Source of the DNA: a virus
Virus record (IMG/VR): IMGVR_UViG_3300009158_000035
Coordinates: 103,755-167,754 of that record
Reading direction: 5' to 3' (one strand)
Length of the DNA stretch: 64,000 nucleotides
Shown here: positions 34,132-42,586 of the stretch, one piece after another
Position numbering within the stretch: the stretch's first letter is position 1
Layout of the letters: each line of letters begins with the position of its first letter
Translations under genes and position numbers: made by a program
The notes under the pieces: generated by a model
Told to the model about the DNA's origin: nothing
What the model saw: only the letters and a program-made list of their open reading frames with translations
Databases searched by the model: none

Positions 34132-34738
34132 AGAACTGCAAGAAAAACTATATCAAGATTTCCCGGAACTGTTCAAAGAGAAAGACTACCCTATGACAGA
34201 AACCTGTATGTGCTGGGGTATAGAATGCAGCGATGGCTGGGAACCAATTATTCGAAATGTAAGCAAGGTATTGAAAACAGATTATGCACTGGCTCGACAA
34301 AAGAAATCTTTTCCGTATCAGGACGAGATTACTGTATGGTTTCACAATCTATGTAGAAAGATTGAAAAGAAGCTAGGTCTCAAATACGCCTCATTGTACA
34401 CAGCGAAGCACAGGACATATGAACGGTTCCCCGGTTTTGCGATAAGGTTTTCGCAGATCAAAGAGAAGTTCGGAACATTGCGTATATACCACAATTTCGA
34501 AGACAAGTTCAAGCCTGAGGATGTTAAACACCTTGACCCTGCAGATATCATCATTGCCAGGGAAAGGGCTTGGGGTAGGATAGATGGAGTGCTCGGTATA
34601 GCCCACATACTGAGCGAACAAACTTGTGAATCTTGCGGGGCTCCTGGAAAATTATTCACTGGAGGATGGTGGGTCACTAGGTGTAAAGAATGCTCCGAAC
34701 GTGCAGGTAGAAGTTACGGAGAAACTGCAAAGGTGTAG
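34124..34738 (+). CDS. Hypothetical protein with C-terminal zinc finger
   Basis: A 204-residue protein with a central FPGFAIRFSQIKEKFGTLRIY (~104) and a C-terminal CESCGAPG...CKEC zinc-finger pair (~167-188). The QIKEKFG.LR stretch and following finger form a recurring phage family without assigned function. A terminator follows at 34757. Confidence 0.6.
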   Translation: MNKELQEKLYQDFPELFKEKDYPMTETCMCWGIECSDGWEPIIRNVSKVLKTDYALARQKKSFPYQDEITVWFHNLCRKIEKKLGLKYASLYTAKHRTYERFPGFAIRFSQIKEKFGTLRIYHNFEDKFKPEDVKHLDPADIIIARERAWGRIDGVLGIAHILSEQTCESCGAPGKLFTGGWWVTRCKECSERAGRSYGETAKV

Positions 34739-34756
34739 CTACATCTCTGACAACAT

Positions 34757-34797
34757 ACACCCAGCATCCCGAGAGAGGTGCTGGGTGTTTTTATTTA
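34757..34797 (+). terminator. Intrinsic terminator
   Basis: Twelve-base stem ACACCCAGCATC / GGTGCTGGGTGT (one T-G pair) with an eight-base loop and TTTTTATTTAT behind it. Confidence 0.85.
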
Positions 34798-34801
34798 TAC
34801 A
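34796..34801 (+). promoter_or_regulatory. Possible -10 element TATACA
   Basis: TATACA immediately behind the terminator and 19 bases before ATG 34821, mirroring the arrangement at 17863. The short leader is A/C-rich. No -35 identified. Confidence 0.35.
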
Positions 34802-34820
34802 CAATCAAATACAACATAGT

Positions 34821-35246
34821 ATGAATAGATTATTTTTTGTAAACAAAGGACACACTAGAAAACTACATGTTCCTAATATTTGGCCATACAAAAGTGTTCA
34901 CAATACTCCGCTAGACTTTTTTAGTGAACCTGGACTCACACTAAAAATGGATCCAAAGGCCATCAGCAGTGGTAAATATTTTAAATGCGAATTTGCTGTC
35001 ATCATCAATGCCAGTGTTAGAGTTGTAGAGTATGTACCTAACAGAACATACTTAAATTATGATGTTGCAGCTAGCGGCACATACAACAACTGGAACAACG
35101 GGTTTCTTTATACCCAAATGTCAAAAGATCTAACAAACATATCCCACGAGCAGATGCAGCAGCACACCGATATTCAAAAAGCTGCAATAGACCTTGTATA
35201 CGAAGGTTATGAAGAATTCAAAAGGTACTTTATGCACCTGACATAA
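34821..35246 (+). CDS. Hypothetical protein
   Basis: Unrecognised 141-residue protein; longer readings cross the terminator and are rejected. Aromatic- and Asn-rich middle (YLNYDVAASGTYNNWNNGF), C-terminal helix (AAIDLVYEGYEEFKRYF). First gene of a new transcription unit. Confidence 0.6.
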   Translation: MNRLFFVNKGHTRKLHVPNIWPYKSVHNTPLDFFSEPGLTLKMDPKAISSGKYFKCEFAVIINASVRVVEYVPNRTYLNYDVAASGTYNNWNNGFLYTQMSKDLTNISHEQMQQHTDIQKAAIDLVYEGYEEFKRYFMHLT

Positions 35247-35248
35247 TT

Positions 35249-35644
35249 ATGAGAACATTACTAGTTAGTGCAATAATTACCCCCGATGGTACAAGATTAC
35301 AGTCTACACATAGACATGATTACCGATCTCATGTTGATGCTAATGGCGAGACATACAGCATTGACGGTGGTCTGGATTATGTTCGACGCAGCTTGAATAA
35401 TATTCCTGCTACTGATGCTTTTGTATACACAGACGATAGTCACGAGCTGAAACGTGAGGCTTTTACGTGGGGTACAAACAGAACAGATGCTAATAATGAG
35501 CGGATCAGAAAGAAGTTGAAAGATCTTACAGACGATCACATCGCTGCGATTCTTGAGACACAGTATCAGATAACAGACGAAGTCAGAAAACTATTCTACG
35601 ACGAAATCACATATAGAAAGACATCTAATGAAAAAAACAACTAG
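35249..35644 (+). CDS. Hypothetical protein
   Basis: Unrecognised 131-residue protein. The first 45 residues read VSAIITPDGTRLQSTHRHDY and YSIDGGLDYVRRS, a pattern seen in phage proteins that begin with a 'criteria' strand, His pair and GG..Y.RR; no function known. C-terminal half helical. Confidence 0.55.
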   Translation: MRTLLVSAIITPDGTRLQSTHRHDYRSHVDANGETYSIDGGLDYVRRSLNNIPATDAFVYTDDSHELKREAFTWGTNRTDANNERIRKKLKDLTDDHIAAILETQYQITDEVRKLFYDEITYRKTSNEKNN

Positions 35645-35702
35645 CCAGCGAGTAAAGACAATCAAAAGCGGTAACGTAACAGTTACTAGAACACGCAAGT
35701 AA
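35628..35702 (+). CDS. Possible 24-residue basic peptide
   Basis: Starts inside the end of the previous gene and stops one base before the DNA ligase. Sequence rich in Lys, Arg and Thr (KKTTSQRVKTIKSGNVTVTR). Fits the overlap style of the genome. Confidence 0.4.
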   Translation: MKKTTSQRVKTIKSGNVTVTRTRK

Positions 35703-35703
35703 T

Positions 35704-36831
35704 ATGGAACTGCCGAAACTATTCAAAATAACAAGCACAGGAGCCATTCAAGAGTGGCAGATATTCGTGAATAAAAATGAATATCATACAATCAGCGGAC
35801 AGGTAGACGGAAAGAAAATCACCAACGCACCTACGAAGTGCTTTAATAAAAACGTAGGGAACGCTAACGAGACTACCCCCGAGCAGCAGGCAGAGAAAGA
35901 GGCCAGAGCTAAGTGGCAAAAAAAGCGTGACGAGGGGTATATTGAAGATGTCGATGCTTTGGATGGAGCGAACCCTCTCCGCTATAATCCTATGCTCGCT
36001 AAAGACTATAGTGATTATCAGGATAAGATTAAATTCCCTGTATATAACCAGCCAAAGCTGGATGGGCTAAGATGTATTGTTACCCGTCATGGTGTATTCA
36101 GTAGACAGTGGAAACCGTTTAGTACACTGGAGCATATTCGTGAAGCCGCGCAGTCTGCTTTCGATAAATATCCTGGGCTTATTGCGTTTGACGGAGAGAT
36201 GTACTCACACGAACTCAAAGATAAGTTCGAGGAAATTGTGAGTATTGTTAAGCAACCAAAAGCCTCACTGGCGGATATTGAAAAATGTAAGAAGTCGGTA
36301 CAGTACCATGTGTACGACATCATCACAAAAGAAGAGCTCGGCTTCCAACAACGGCGGGCTGATTACAATCTACTCGTTCGAGAAATTAACAGCCCTTATA
36401 TCTGTGCTGTTACGACTCTCTGTGCGCAGAACCAAGAAGAGCTAGATAAAGCTTATCAAGAGTACATGAGTGAGGGTTACGAGGGTCAAATGATCAGGAC
36501 CTGGGATAGTTTGTATCAGCACAAGCGTACGAAAGACCTACTCAAGCGGAAAGATTTCCACGAGAACGAGTATGAAATCGTAGGTTACAAGGAAGGTAAA
36601 GGTAGCCGTGAAGGCTGCATTATCCTACGGCTCTCTATGCCTGACGGTAAAGAATTCGACTCTGTCCCTGTAGGAGGTATCGAATATCAACAGAGATTAT
36701 GGACTCGTCGTGAGGATATCCTGGGTTTGCAGGCAACTGTAAAGTATCAGAATCTAAGCAGTGATGGTATCCCTCGATTCAATAACACAATTAAGATAAG
36801 AACAAGAAATCTTGAGGAAGTAAATATCTAG
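35704..36831 (+). CDS. ATP-dependent DNA ligase
   Basis: A 375-residue ligase. Residues 1-75 resemble the WGR-like N-terminal extension of several phage ligases (EWQIFVNKNEYHTISGQVDG). The catalytic core has motif I QPKLDGLR with Lys ~118, FDGEMYSHE (motif III region ~162), YHVYDII (~203), motif IV EGYEGQMIR (~258) and motif V LLKRKDF (~279), then an OB domain. It seals nicks during lagging-strand synthesis and repair. Confidence 0.88.
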   Translation: MELPKLFKITSTGAIQEWQIFVNKNEYHTISGQVDGKKITNAPTKCFNKNVGNANETTPEQQAEKEARAKWQKKRDEGYIEDVDALDGANPLRYNPMLAKDYSDYQDKIKFPVYNQPKLDGLRCIVTRHGVFSRQWKPFSTLEHIREAAQSAFDKYPGLIAFDGEMYSHELKDKFEEIVSIVKQPKASLADIEKCKKSVQYHVYDIITKEELGFQQRRADYNLLVREINSPYICAVTTLCAQNQEELDKAYQEYMSEGYEGQMIRTWDSLYQHKRTKDLLKRKDFHENEYEIVGYKEGKGSREGCIILRLSMPDGKEFDSVPVGGIEYQQRLWTRREDILGLQATVKYQNLSSDGIPRFNNTIKIRTRNLEEVNI

Positions 36832-36834
36832 AAT

Positions 36835-37140
36835 ATGCGAGACGTAACAGCTGAAGTGCAGTTGCAGGAAAAGGCGGTTAATATAACTGGACATAACAAA
36901 TGTTGGTGTCTGATGTGTGATAAGAAGCATGCTACGAGCAGCATGGCAATATGTCCGTGGTTTTATTATTCTAAACTAGTGTGCACATATATGCTGTGTG
37001 ATACTTGCCTTAGAAAAATGCTCAAAGCAACTGCTCAAGAAAAAATACACATAGTTGAACAAATTGAAGATGAGATAGTGAGCAGGTATCCTGATGTATT
37101 AAGTAATTTAGACGACAGCTGGAAAGACCACAGAGATTAA
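36835..37140 (+). CDS. Hypothetical Cys-rich protein
   Basis: A 101-residue protein with CWCLMCDKKH (~23) and MLCDTCLRKML (~55), two Cys pairs that could bind zinc. C-terminal helix acidic. Not recognised. Confidence 0.55.
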   Translation: MRDVTAEVQLQEKAVNITGHNKCWCLMCDKKHATSSMAICPWFYYSKLVCTYMLCDTCLRKMLKATAQEKIHIVEQIEDEIVSRYPDVLSNLDDSWKDHRD

Positions 37141-37152
37141 ACAACTATACAT

Positions 37153-37425
37153 ATGAGAATTACCAGAGTATCAATGATCAGCGGCAACACTAACACAATG
37201 GAGTTGCCTGTAACCGAAGAGCAGCTGGAAAAGTATTATGGTGGAGCGCTTCTCCAGAACGCTTTCCCTAATCTTTCCGCAGGGCAAAGAGAGTTTATAA
37301 AGACAGGCATTACTGAGCAGGAGTGGACTGATATGTTTAGTGGTGGAGAGGAAGAGAAAGAAATGGATCGCCTGGACTCCGAAGCCGATGCAAGACTATT
37401 TGAGGAGGAAGAAAATAATGAATAA
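37153..37425 (+). CDS. Hypothetical acidic protein
   Basis: A 90-residue protein with TEEQLEKYYGGALLQNAFPNLS (beginning near residue 20) and then ERQREFIKTG-like QREFIKTGITEQEW. The pattern, including an aromatic-rich repeat of 'Q..FP.L....REF...G.....W', is typical of small T4-like phage proteins of unknown role. Acidic C-terminus overlaps the next start. Confidence 0.5.
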   Translation: MRITRVSMISGNTNTMELPVTEEQLEKYYGGALLQNAFPNLSAGQREFIKTGITEQEWTDMFSGGEEEKEMDRLDSEADARLFEEEENNE

Positions 37426-37747
37426 TGACGCAGATCATATCGGTGAGCCTGACGAAATGATCACCACCACAATATCTAGAGTAGATGATTGGATTGTTGA
37501 AAACTATCCAGATACAGAGATACTATTACCTGTAGGGTTTAGCGAAGCTTTCATTGGAGTCGCTACACAATTCGACAGAGTAATGGCTGTATATGACAGG
37601 CAGAAATGTATAGAGATATTGATGCGAGATATGAGTGAGGAAGATGCTCACGAATATTTCGAGTTTAACGTAATCGGAGCATATGTCGGGGAGAACACCC
37701 CAGCATTTATAGAACTAATAGACAATGGACACAATACTAGTAATTAG
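37418..37747 (+). CDS. Hypothetical protein
   Basis: A 109-residue protein from ATG 37418 (overlaps the preceding stop by eight bases). Contains PVGFSEAFIGVATQFDRVMAV and DEDAHEYFEFN-like EEDAHEYFEFNVIGAYVGE. This resembles a widespread phage family of about 100 residues with FDR.MA.YD...C......D...E.A.EYF..NV..AYVGE, function unknown. Confidence 0.6.
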   Translation: MNNDADHIGEPDEMITTTISRVDDWIVENYPDTEILLPVGFSEAFIGVATQFDRVMAVYDRQKCIEILMRDMSEEDAHEYFEFNVIGAYVGENTPAFIELIDNGHNTSN

Positions 37748-37946
37748 CGGCAAGGTAGTCTTGAAAAACTCTAAGATCGATTGGCCTGATCTTAACTTCC
37801 CTGGATCGGGTCAAACTATTCTTAGAACATTGCACGACATAGACTATAAGTTTTTAAAGATTCAATTAGATGGGTTTGACGGTCCTTGGTTCACTCCGTT
37901 AACATTCCCTAAAGGAGTAGCTTTCTACAAGCAAATCAAAGAGTAG
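37725..37946 (+). CDS. Hypothetical protein
   Basis: Unrecognised 73-residue protein overlapping the previous gene by 23 bases. Short strands and a C-terminal PLTFPKGVAFYKQIKE. Confidence 0.5.
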   Translation: MDTILVISGKVVLKNSKIDWPDLNFPGSGQTILRTLHDIDYKFLKIQLDGFDGPWFTPLTFPKGVAFYKQIKE

Positions 37947-37947
37947 T

Positions 37948-38106
37948 ATGAGTAAAGACGACCAAAGCGGAGCATCTCTAGTCATACTGGTGCTTACAAT
38001 GCTTATTGTTGTAATGTGCTATGTTAACATTCAAAACAAAAACCACCGAAACAATAAAATTGAGACGGTATCTCTCGAGCTAGCTACCGAACCGACAACA
38101 AAATAA
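37948..38106 (+). CDS. Small single-span membrane protein
   Basis: A 52-residue ORF one base after its neighbour: short hydrophilic start, hydrophobic span VILVLTMLIVVMCYV (about 11-27), then a polar Asn/Lys-rich tail. Typical of tiny inner-membrane phage proteins. Confidence 0.6.
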   Translation: MSKDDQSGASLVILVLTMLIVVMCYVNIQNKNHRNNKIETVSLELATEPTTK

Positions 38107-38110
38107 CCTC

Positions 38111-38464
38111 ATGAGTTTTAAAAAAGACATGCACGCTAAAGACGAGCTGCTTGGAGTGCTACAAAGGAACGGTAGGCTGGATAAGGTTAGATGTGCCCAG
38201 ATCCGCCACTACAGGAACTACCAGCACGAGACAGAGATTGTGTTGAAGTGCGGCTACACAGCAGACGACTGGAGCCAGTTTTTGGATAAACTCGACTTCT
38301 ACTATCACAGTGGTTATGGGTCACAGGAACTGTTCGGTACCGTGTGGCTCAGCAATGAAAGCTGGTTAGAGCGGGCCGAATATGATGGTAGTGAGTGGTG
38401 GGAATATCGCAGCTATCCAGCTATCCCTGAAGAATGTGCGGCTGTAACGCCAGAAGCTAGCTAA
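38111..38464 (+). CDS. Hypothetical protein
   Basis: Unrecognised 117-residue protein with YTADDWSQFLDKLDFYYHSG and GTVWLSNESWLERAEYDGSE, a pattern often met in phage proteins annotated as hypothetical (GTVW...WL.R.EYDGSEWW). One base separates it from the next gene. Confidence 0.6.
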   Translation: MSFKKDMHAKDELLGVLQRNGRLDKVRCAQIRHYRNYQHETEIVLKCGYTADDWSQFLDKLDFYYHSGYGSQELFGTVWLSNESWLERAEYDGSEWWEYRSYPAIPEECAAVTPEAS

Positions 38465-38465
38465 T

Positions 38466-38732
38466 ATGTGTATACGGGTGTACAACACAGATACCAAAGA
38501 GAGTACAGACAACCCTAGAGAGCTGGCAGAGATGCTGGGACTAGCAGTGAAACAGTTGCCTGTAGACAACAACTACGGGCAACTCATCCCTGAGAGCTGT
38601 CTGTGTCAGGTAGATGTAAAGAAAGCCTGCGAGCTAGCAGGATACAACTATACAGAGAACCAGGACTTCGAGCCTGTAATCTCGAAAAAAACCGCAGAAG
38701 AAATAGTAAAAAACATAACAAGTTACAGATAA
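38466..38732 (+). CDS. Hypothetical protein
   Basis: Unrecognised 88-residue protein with a helix (PRELAEMLGLAVKQL) and the end FEPVISKKTAEEIVKNI. A possible short DNA-binding helix pair, but not diagnostic. Confidence 0.5.
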   Translation: MCIRVYNTDTKESTDNPRELAEMLGLAVKQLPVDNNYGQLIPESCLCQVDVKKACELAGYNYTENQDFEPVISKKTAEEIVKNITSYR

Positions 38733-38736
38733 CAAA

Positions 38737-38886
38737 ATGGAAGAAAAAGAAAAATGCTGTTCACTGAAATTATTTTCCACAGATATGCCAGCACTTCGAT
38801 ATAGTCTGCTTTTTGTTGGAGCATTCATAGCCGCGTTTGCGGGTACAGTGTCGGCAATATTATTATTTGGAGTAATAGCAAAATGA
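38737..38886 (+). CDS. Small single-span membrane protein
   Basis: A 49-residue ORF below usual length cut-offs: charged start MEEKEKCC, then a hydrophobic span LLFVGAFIAAFAGTVSAILL (about 24-43). Its stop overlaps the next ATG (ATGA). Confidence 0.6.
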   Translation: MEEKEKCCSLKLFSTDMPALRYSLLFVGAFIAAFAGTVSAILLFGVIAK

Positions 38887-39497
38887 AATACACAGCAACA
38901 ATATCAGGACTAGGAGGAGCACTCAGTGTTGGAGCAGTATCAGAGAAAGTATTCAAATACTTTCAAACCCACAGTCTCATGGATTATATGAACCATGATG
39001 AGGAAGCTCCAAAAGATATCGCAGATGAGCTGGATAGGGACAATCCACCGGACGATATTCTATATATGTTCGGGCCTTTCTTCTCTCAAGGTTCTTACAT
39101 CTCAGTGAAAGATGAAGCTGACGAAGAAATATTTGTCGGAGCACTCGTCGAGGATGGAGAAGATGGAGAGTATGAGCTGCCTGGAACATATGAAATGCGC
39201 CTACGTTTGAGTGACCTGGCTGACGACCATCCGTTCATATTTCTAGGACTAGATATTCAAAGAGGAATATATAACGATTATCGGTTCGAGACTGAAAACT
39301 TCGATCCTGAGAAATTCCTGATTGATTTCGACCACATCACAGATGGTATGGACAACGAGATCTATTTCGTCACAGGTGTAAGATATGATGGAGAATTGCT
39401 CACACCTATTGAAGAGCATACCACTCGAGGGAAGAGCGCAGAATATCGGTTATATGATTTGGAGAACAACGAACTAATCTCAACAGACGACGAATAG
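38883..39497 (+). CDS. Hypothetical acidic protein
   Basis: Unrecognised 204-residue acidic protein. Two similar strands-and-acid stretches (DEEIFVGALVEDGEDGEYEL and LFIDFDHITDGM-like region near 140) suggest a beta-rich fold. First residues ATISGLGGALSVG are Gly-rich but not a nucleotide loop. Confidence 0.6.
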   Translation: MKYTATISGLGGALSVGAVSEKVFKYFQTHSLMDYMNHDEEAPKDIADELDRDNPPDDILYMFGPFFSQGSYISVKDEADEEIFVGALVEDGEDGEYELPGTYEMRLRLSDLADDHPFIFLGLDIQRGIYNDYRFETENFDPEKFLIDFDHITDGMDNEIYFVTGVRYDGELLTPIEEHTTRGKSAEYRLYDLENNELISTDDE

Positions 39498-39498
39498 T

Positions 39499-39696
39499 AT
39501 GTACGTAATTGAAGGACAGAGTGGAGTAAACATGTTCAGGAGCTGCACTATTGGAAGTGGTGCTACAGAAGAAGCGGCATGGCTGGATGCCTTGGGACCC
39601 AGACCCTGGAGCGATCATGCTAAGAAGATGAAGAAGAAATATACTTGTCGAAAACTCGACGAAGATGAAGAGGTTCGATATAGCGACGAGCCTTAA
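39499..39696 (+). CDS. Hypothetical protein
   Basis: Unrecognised 65-residue protein with EEAAWLDALGPRPWSDHAKK and a basic then acidic tail (KKYTCRKLDEDEE). Last gene before a strong terminator. Confidence 0.55.
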   Translation: MYVIEGQSGVNMFRSCTIGSGATEEAAWLDALGPRPWSDHAKKMKKKYTCRKLDEDEEVRYSDEP

Positions 39697-39707
39697 TATC
39701 TAAAACC

Positions 39708-39750
39708 TGAGGGGTAGTTAAAACCAAACTTTAACTACCCCTCATTTTTT
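39708..39750 (+). terminator. Strong intrinsic terminator
   Basis: Fifteen-base perfect stem TGAGGGGTAGTTAAA / TTTAACTACCCCTCA, seven-base loop and TTTTTT. It closes the 36.8-39.7 kb cluster. Confidence 0.9.
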
Positions 39751-39757
39751 AATCACT

Positions 39758-39976
39758 ATGGACGTAATTAACGAAGAAGCTCACATCATTCAGGTAAAGT
39801 CTAAGCGGAAGAACAGCGATTGGAGAGACTATATGATTTTCAATAATGCTGAAAAGTCGGTTAAACAATATGAGGATATGGTAGCCAGACCTCACCATCA
39901 TATGCTTGATAGGCGAGACGCACGATTGATCTATAGAGTAACCAAAGAAGTAGGCATCTACTCAACAATTAAATAA
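39758..39976 (+). CDS. Hypothetical protein
   Basis: Unrecognised 72-residue protein: SDWRDYMIFNNAEKSVKQYE then DARLIYRVTKEV. The layout (W.D strand, helix, R.IYRVTK strand) loosely resembles the product of 41365. Confidence 0.55.
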   Translation: MDVINEEAHIIQVKSKRKNSDWRDYMIFNNAEKSVKQYEDMVARPHHHMLDRRDARLIYRVTKEVGIYSTIK

Positions 39977-39980
39977 TAGT

Positions 39981-40148
39981 ATGGAAACAGAAAGTTTAAC
40001 ACGTATAATTTGTGTCGCCTTCGCACTGTTCGCTATGTATTTTGTCGGTTGGATAAGTGGTGCAGCTCAAATGCAAAGGGAAGCGGTTAAAGCTAATGTG
40101 GCCTACTGGGAAAGCGGGTCAGTAACATTTCACTGGATTACTGAATAA
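39981..40148 (+). CDS. Small membrane protein with REAVKA motif
   Basis: A 55-residue ORF: span IICVAFALFAMYFVGWISG (8-26), then REAVKANVAYWESGSVTFHW. The second part parallels RDAVKAGVAYYTS in the product at 42587. This membrane-span plus R.A.KAG.A.Y unit is common in small phage proteins; function unknown. Confidence 0.65.
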   Translation: METESLTRIICVAFALFAMYFVGWISGAAQMQREAVKANVAYWESGSVTFHWITE

Positions 40149-40149
40149 T

Positions 40150-40677
40150 ATGAAACACACCATTGAAGACACTTTAAACTATATCAACAGTCTTCCGGAA
40201 GAGCAGCAAGAGCTTCTCAAGGATGAAGGGATGGCTGAGTTAGCCAAGTTTAGTTTCCCTGGTCCACCTAATGGAAGAAGGAACATAACCACGTATCATT
40301 TTCCTAACGGCTACGGATACAGCTATTGGTTTAGTGGCAACACCGACGCATATCATGGAGAATTGTACGCTCTTGACGGAGATCAAGAGACCGTCGAAGA
40401 GCAAGACAACCTCATGCAGGCTCAATGCTGGATCAGGGCCCACGAAATCATGAACATGCATGGAGAAATATGTATGAGTAGTGAATTCGACACAATAGCC
40501 ACAGACAGGATAGTTTGCCCATATTGTGGAGGCACTGACTATGATAATAACCTTCAGATGTGTGATCTTAACGGAGCACCAATGGAGTATGAGTGCGAAC
40601 ACTGCCTCAAAGATTTCGAGCTTACAGCAGAAATCAAAGTACGTTATTCGACAAGGAAACTAAAAAAAGAAGAATAA
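40150..40677 (+). CDS. Hypothetical protein with zinc ribbon
   Basis: A 175-residue protein with a C-terminal CPYCGG (~120) and CEHC (~150) pair forming a zinc-ribbon pattern. N-terminal part helical with GYGYSYWFSGNT. Not recognised. Confidence 0.6.
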   Translation: MKHTIEDTLNYINSLPEEQQELLKDEGMAELAKFSFPGPPNGRRNITTYHFPNGYGYSYWFSGNTDAYHGELYALDGDQETVEEQDNLMQAQCWIRAHEIMNMHGEICMSSEFDTIATDRIVCPYCGGTDYDNNLQMCDLNGAPMEYECEHCLKDFELTAEIKVRYSTRKLKKEE

Positions 40678-40678
40678 T

Positions 40679-40999
40679 ATGAAAATGTGGCCCAAGATTG
40701 GAAGCAAGATAACCTACAAAGGCGCTAACAAAGCCTTTTGGTTCACTAATATCATCGAGAATGCTGAAAAGCATCTTGAGGAAGGAAAAGAATACACAGT
40801 AGCTCGACTACATCTGGCAAGTAGCTGGTGTGGGGTGGAGCTAGTTGAAACAGGAGACGTTGAATATGCTCTAGGCTTTTTCAAGTATCCCTCGGAGTTG
40901 ACAACACAAGAAGTGCGAGAGCAGGAGAACAAATGCGCTAGCCGCACTTCGGAACTCAAGCAGGTACACCTAGATGAAGCACAAGATAACAAAGCGTGA
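40679..40999 (+). CDS. Hypothetical protein
   Basis: Unrecognised 106-residue protein, beta-rich at first: KIGSKITYKGANKAFWFTN, EEGKEYTVARLHLASSWCGV, ending FFKYPSELT. This resembles small phage proteins with a 'G..Y.V...... SSW..V.L.E' SH3-like barrel. Overlaps the next gene by 26 bases. Confidence 0.55.
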   Translation: MKMWPKIGSKITYKGANKAFWFTNIIENAEKHLEEGKEYTVARLHLASSWCGVELVETGDVEYALGFFKYPSELTTQEVREQENKCASRTSELKQVHLDEAQDNKA

Positions 41000-41234
41000 G
41001 TATTACTATGAGTGTGGTGACAGCTGTTGCAGCTGGCATGGCGAAACCTGGACACTAGACGGAAAGGAAATATTCGACGGACCAGACGCCAGTACAGAGA
41101 ACATACTAATCAGGGTACTTGATAAGCTGGGTATAGAAGTGGAGATAGCTACCCTGGATCCTGAAACAGGAGAAGAAACCAGCTCTGACGATAACTATAA
41201 AATGACTAGTGAAGACCTAGACTATGGAAAATGA
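40974..41234 (+). CDS. Hypothetical protein
   Basis: An 86-residue protein: ITKREYYYECGDSCCSWHGE, a pattern (YYYECGDGCC..Y) repeatedly seen in phages. The Cys trio could bind a metal. C-terminal half acidic. Confidence 0.55.
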   Translation: MKHKITKREYYYECGDSCCSWHGETWTLDGKEIFDGPDASTENILIRVLDKLGIEVEIATLDPETGEETSSDDNYKMTSEDLDYGK

Positions 41235-41358
41235 TCTAAGTTTGGTGATTGACGTTGTATTATTCACTGTAATTTTTGGAGTTTCATTTATTACAGTGTG
41301 TTTGAGTTGTATAGCTGGAGTTATGTTTGGTGAATTTATATGTAAGCGTTTTCTTTAA
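41224..41358 (+). CDS. Small membrane protein
   Basis: A 44-residue ORF, hydrophobic over most of its length (VVLFTVIFGVSFITVCLSCI), with a basic end KRFL. It overlaps the preceding gene by 11 bases. Confidence 0.55.
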   Translation: MENDLSLVIDVVLFTVIFGVSFITVCLSCIAGVMFGEFICKRFL

Positions 41359-41364
41359 ACCAAT

Positions 41365-41583
41365 ATGGAAAATAAATACCCCAAATATGTGGTGCAAGCT
41401 AGATATAAATCGTTTAGTGACTCAGTGTGGTACGACTGGCATAGTTCCGGTACAGAGTATGCGGACACATTAGAAGAAGCCTTGAAGATCTTTGATAAAC
41501 ATTATGTAGACCAAGGTGGCGAATTTATATTCAGGCTAGTTAAACGAGATTATATCATTAAAGAGTCAGTAGCGAAAGTTTAA
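41365..41583 (+). CDS. Hypothetical protein
   Basis: Unrecognised 72-residue protein: YVVQARYKSFSDSVWYDWHS, TLEEALKIFDKHY and FIFRLVKRDYI. This strand-helix-strand layout (W.DW strand, EEAL helix, R.V.R strand) is frequent in phage small proteins. Confidence 0.55.
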   Translation: MENKYPKYVVQARYKSFSDSVWYDWHSSGTEYADTLEEALKIFDKHYVDQGGEFIFRLVKRDYIIKESVAKV

Positions 41584-41588
41584 GCATT

Positions 41589-41957
41589 ATGCATACACAC
41601 TATGACGCCTATATTGGTTTCCCAGTATCCAAGTCTCACTACTTCCAGTGGGCATATGATGGGCTGGTAAAATTGCTGGGATGTGTCGAGGCGGTAGAAA
41701 AAGCCTTCGACATCGAATTCAGCTGTGGAGATGGTAAGTATTTCAGCGACTTCCAGGAATTTCCTCTAGATGAAGCTGAATGGAGAAAGTATGACGGACA
41801 GGTTTGTCTCGAAACCCCTCCTAGATATGGTAGCGATGGACATGCGCTAGATAAAGACAAAGAGTATAACTTCATTGTGAAGTACGACCCTAAAACTGAG
41901 GAACAAATCTTCCTCATCAACGGTAAAGAGAAAACTAGACAACCAATCCGAGTATGA
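41589..41957 (+). CDS. Hypothetical protein
   Basis: Unrecognised 122-residue protein, mixed fold, with YDGLVKLLGCVEAVEKAFDI and a C-terminal hairpin. Its stop overlaps the next ATG by four bases. Confidence 0.55.
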   Translation: MHTHYDAYIGFPVSKSHYFQWAYDGLVKLLGCVEAVEKAFDIEFSCGDGKYFSDFQEFPLDEAEWRKYDGQVCLETPPRYGSDGHALDKDKEYNFIVKYDPKTEEQIFLINGKEKTRQPIRV

Positions 41958-42244
41958 CAGACGACGAAATCAATGCGAGTATTGCTGAGTCTTGTGGGTG
42001 GACAGAGGTAAACGTAACCCATAGGTCGGGTAGGGCACCAGGTGCCAGCTATGTAGGCAGTGAGTTTATTCCAAACTACTGCACGGACCTCAACGCGATG
42101 TATGAGGCAGAAACAACCCTATTAGCACACGACCTTTGGACTATGGCGTATAATTTACCATACAGTGGGGCACTTAGCTTTCGTGCCTCGGCCCGGCAAC
42201 GTGCGGAGGCGTTCCTCCGAACACTAGGTAAATGGAAAGAATAA
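41954..42244 (+). CDS. Hypothetical protein
   Basis: A 96-residue protein opening MTDDEINASIAESCGWTEV, with IPNYCTDLNAMYEAE and a C-terminal ASARQRAEAFLRTLGKW. This is a well-known phage pattern (IAE.CGW..., P.Y..DLNA..E.E, A..RAEA.L..LGKW), function unknown. Confidence 0.65.
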   Translation: MTDDEINASIAESCGWTEVNVTHRSGRAPGASYVGSEFIPNYCTDLNAMYEAETTLLAHDLWTMAYNLPYSGALSFRASARQRAEAFLRTLGKWKE

Positions 42245-42251
42245 TAAAAAT

Positions 42252-42584
42252 ATGGCAACACGTTCACTTATATCAATCGAAAACCCTGACGGTACCTATG
42301 ACGCAGTATATTGCCATTTCGATGGCTATCCTGAAGGAGTAGGAAGGAAGTTGGAAGATCACTATACTGATCCTGAAAAGATCAGGGCACTGATCAGCAG
42401 AGGCAGCATGACTATGCTTGCCCCTGAAATTGACAAATGTGAGTTCTATACTAAGCGTGGAGAAGAGCTCAAGAACTGGTGCGGTATGCCTCATGGGAAG
42501 CTCCAGAAGGCTGCCGACAATAACTGGTGCGAGTATATCTACAGATTTGTAGATGGAAAATGGACACACGAGGATATTGAATAA
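42252..42584 (+). CDS. Conserved phage protein (MATRS family)
   Basis: A 110-residue protein starting MATRSLISIENPDGTYDAVY with CHFDGYPEGVGRKLEDHY and a LISRGSMTML stretch. The MATRS.I..E..DG....Y.H.DGYP..VG..L..HY pattern is widespread in phages and some bacteria; function unknown. C-terminus contains the usual EYIY.F..G.W strand. Confidence 0.7.
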   Translation: MATRSLISIENPDGTYDAVYCHFDGYPEGVGRKLEDHYTDPEKIRALISRGSMTMLAPEIDKCEFYTKRGEELKNWCGMPHGKLQKAADNNWCEYIYRFVDGKWTHEDIE

Positions 42585-42586
42585 CT

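Noticed and set aside
34792-34799. T4-like late promoter (TATAAATA) in reverse
   Set aside because: TATTTATA near 34793 and 27851 matches only on the opposite strand and is not followed by a minus-strand gene.
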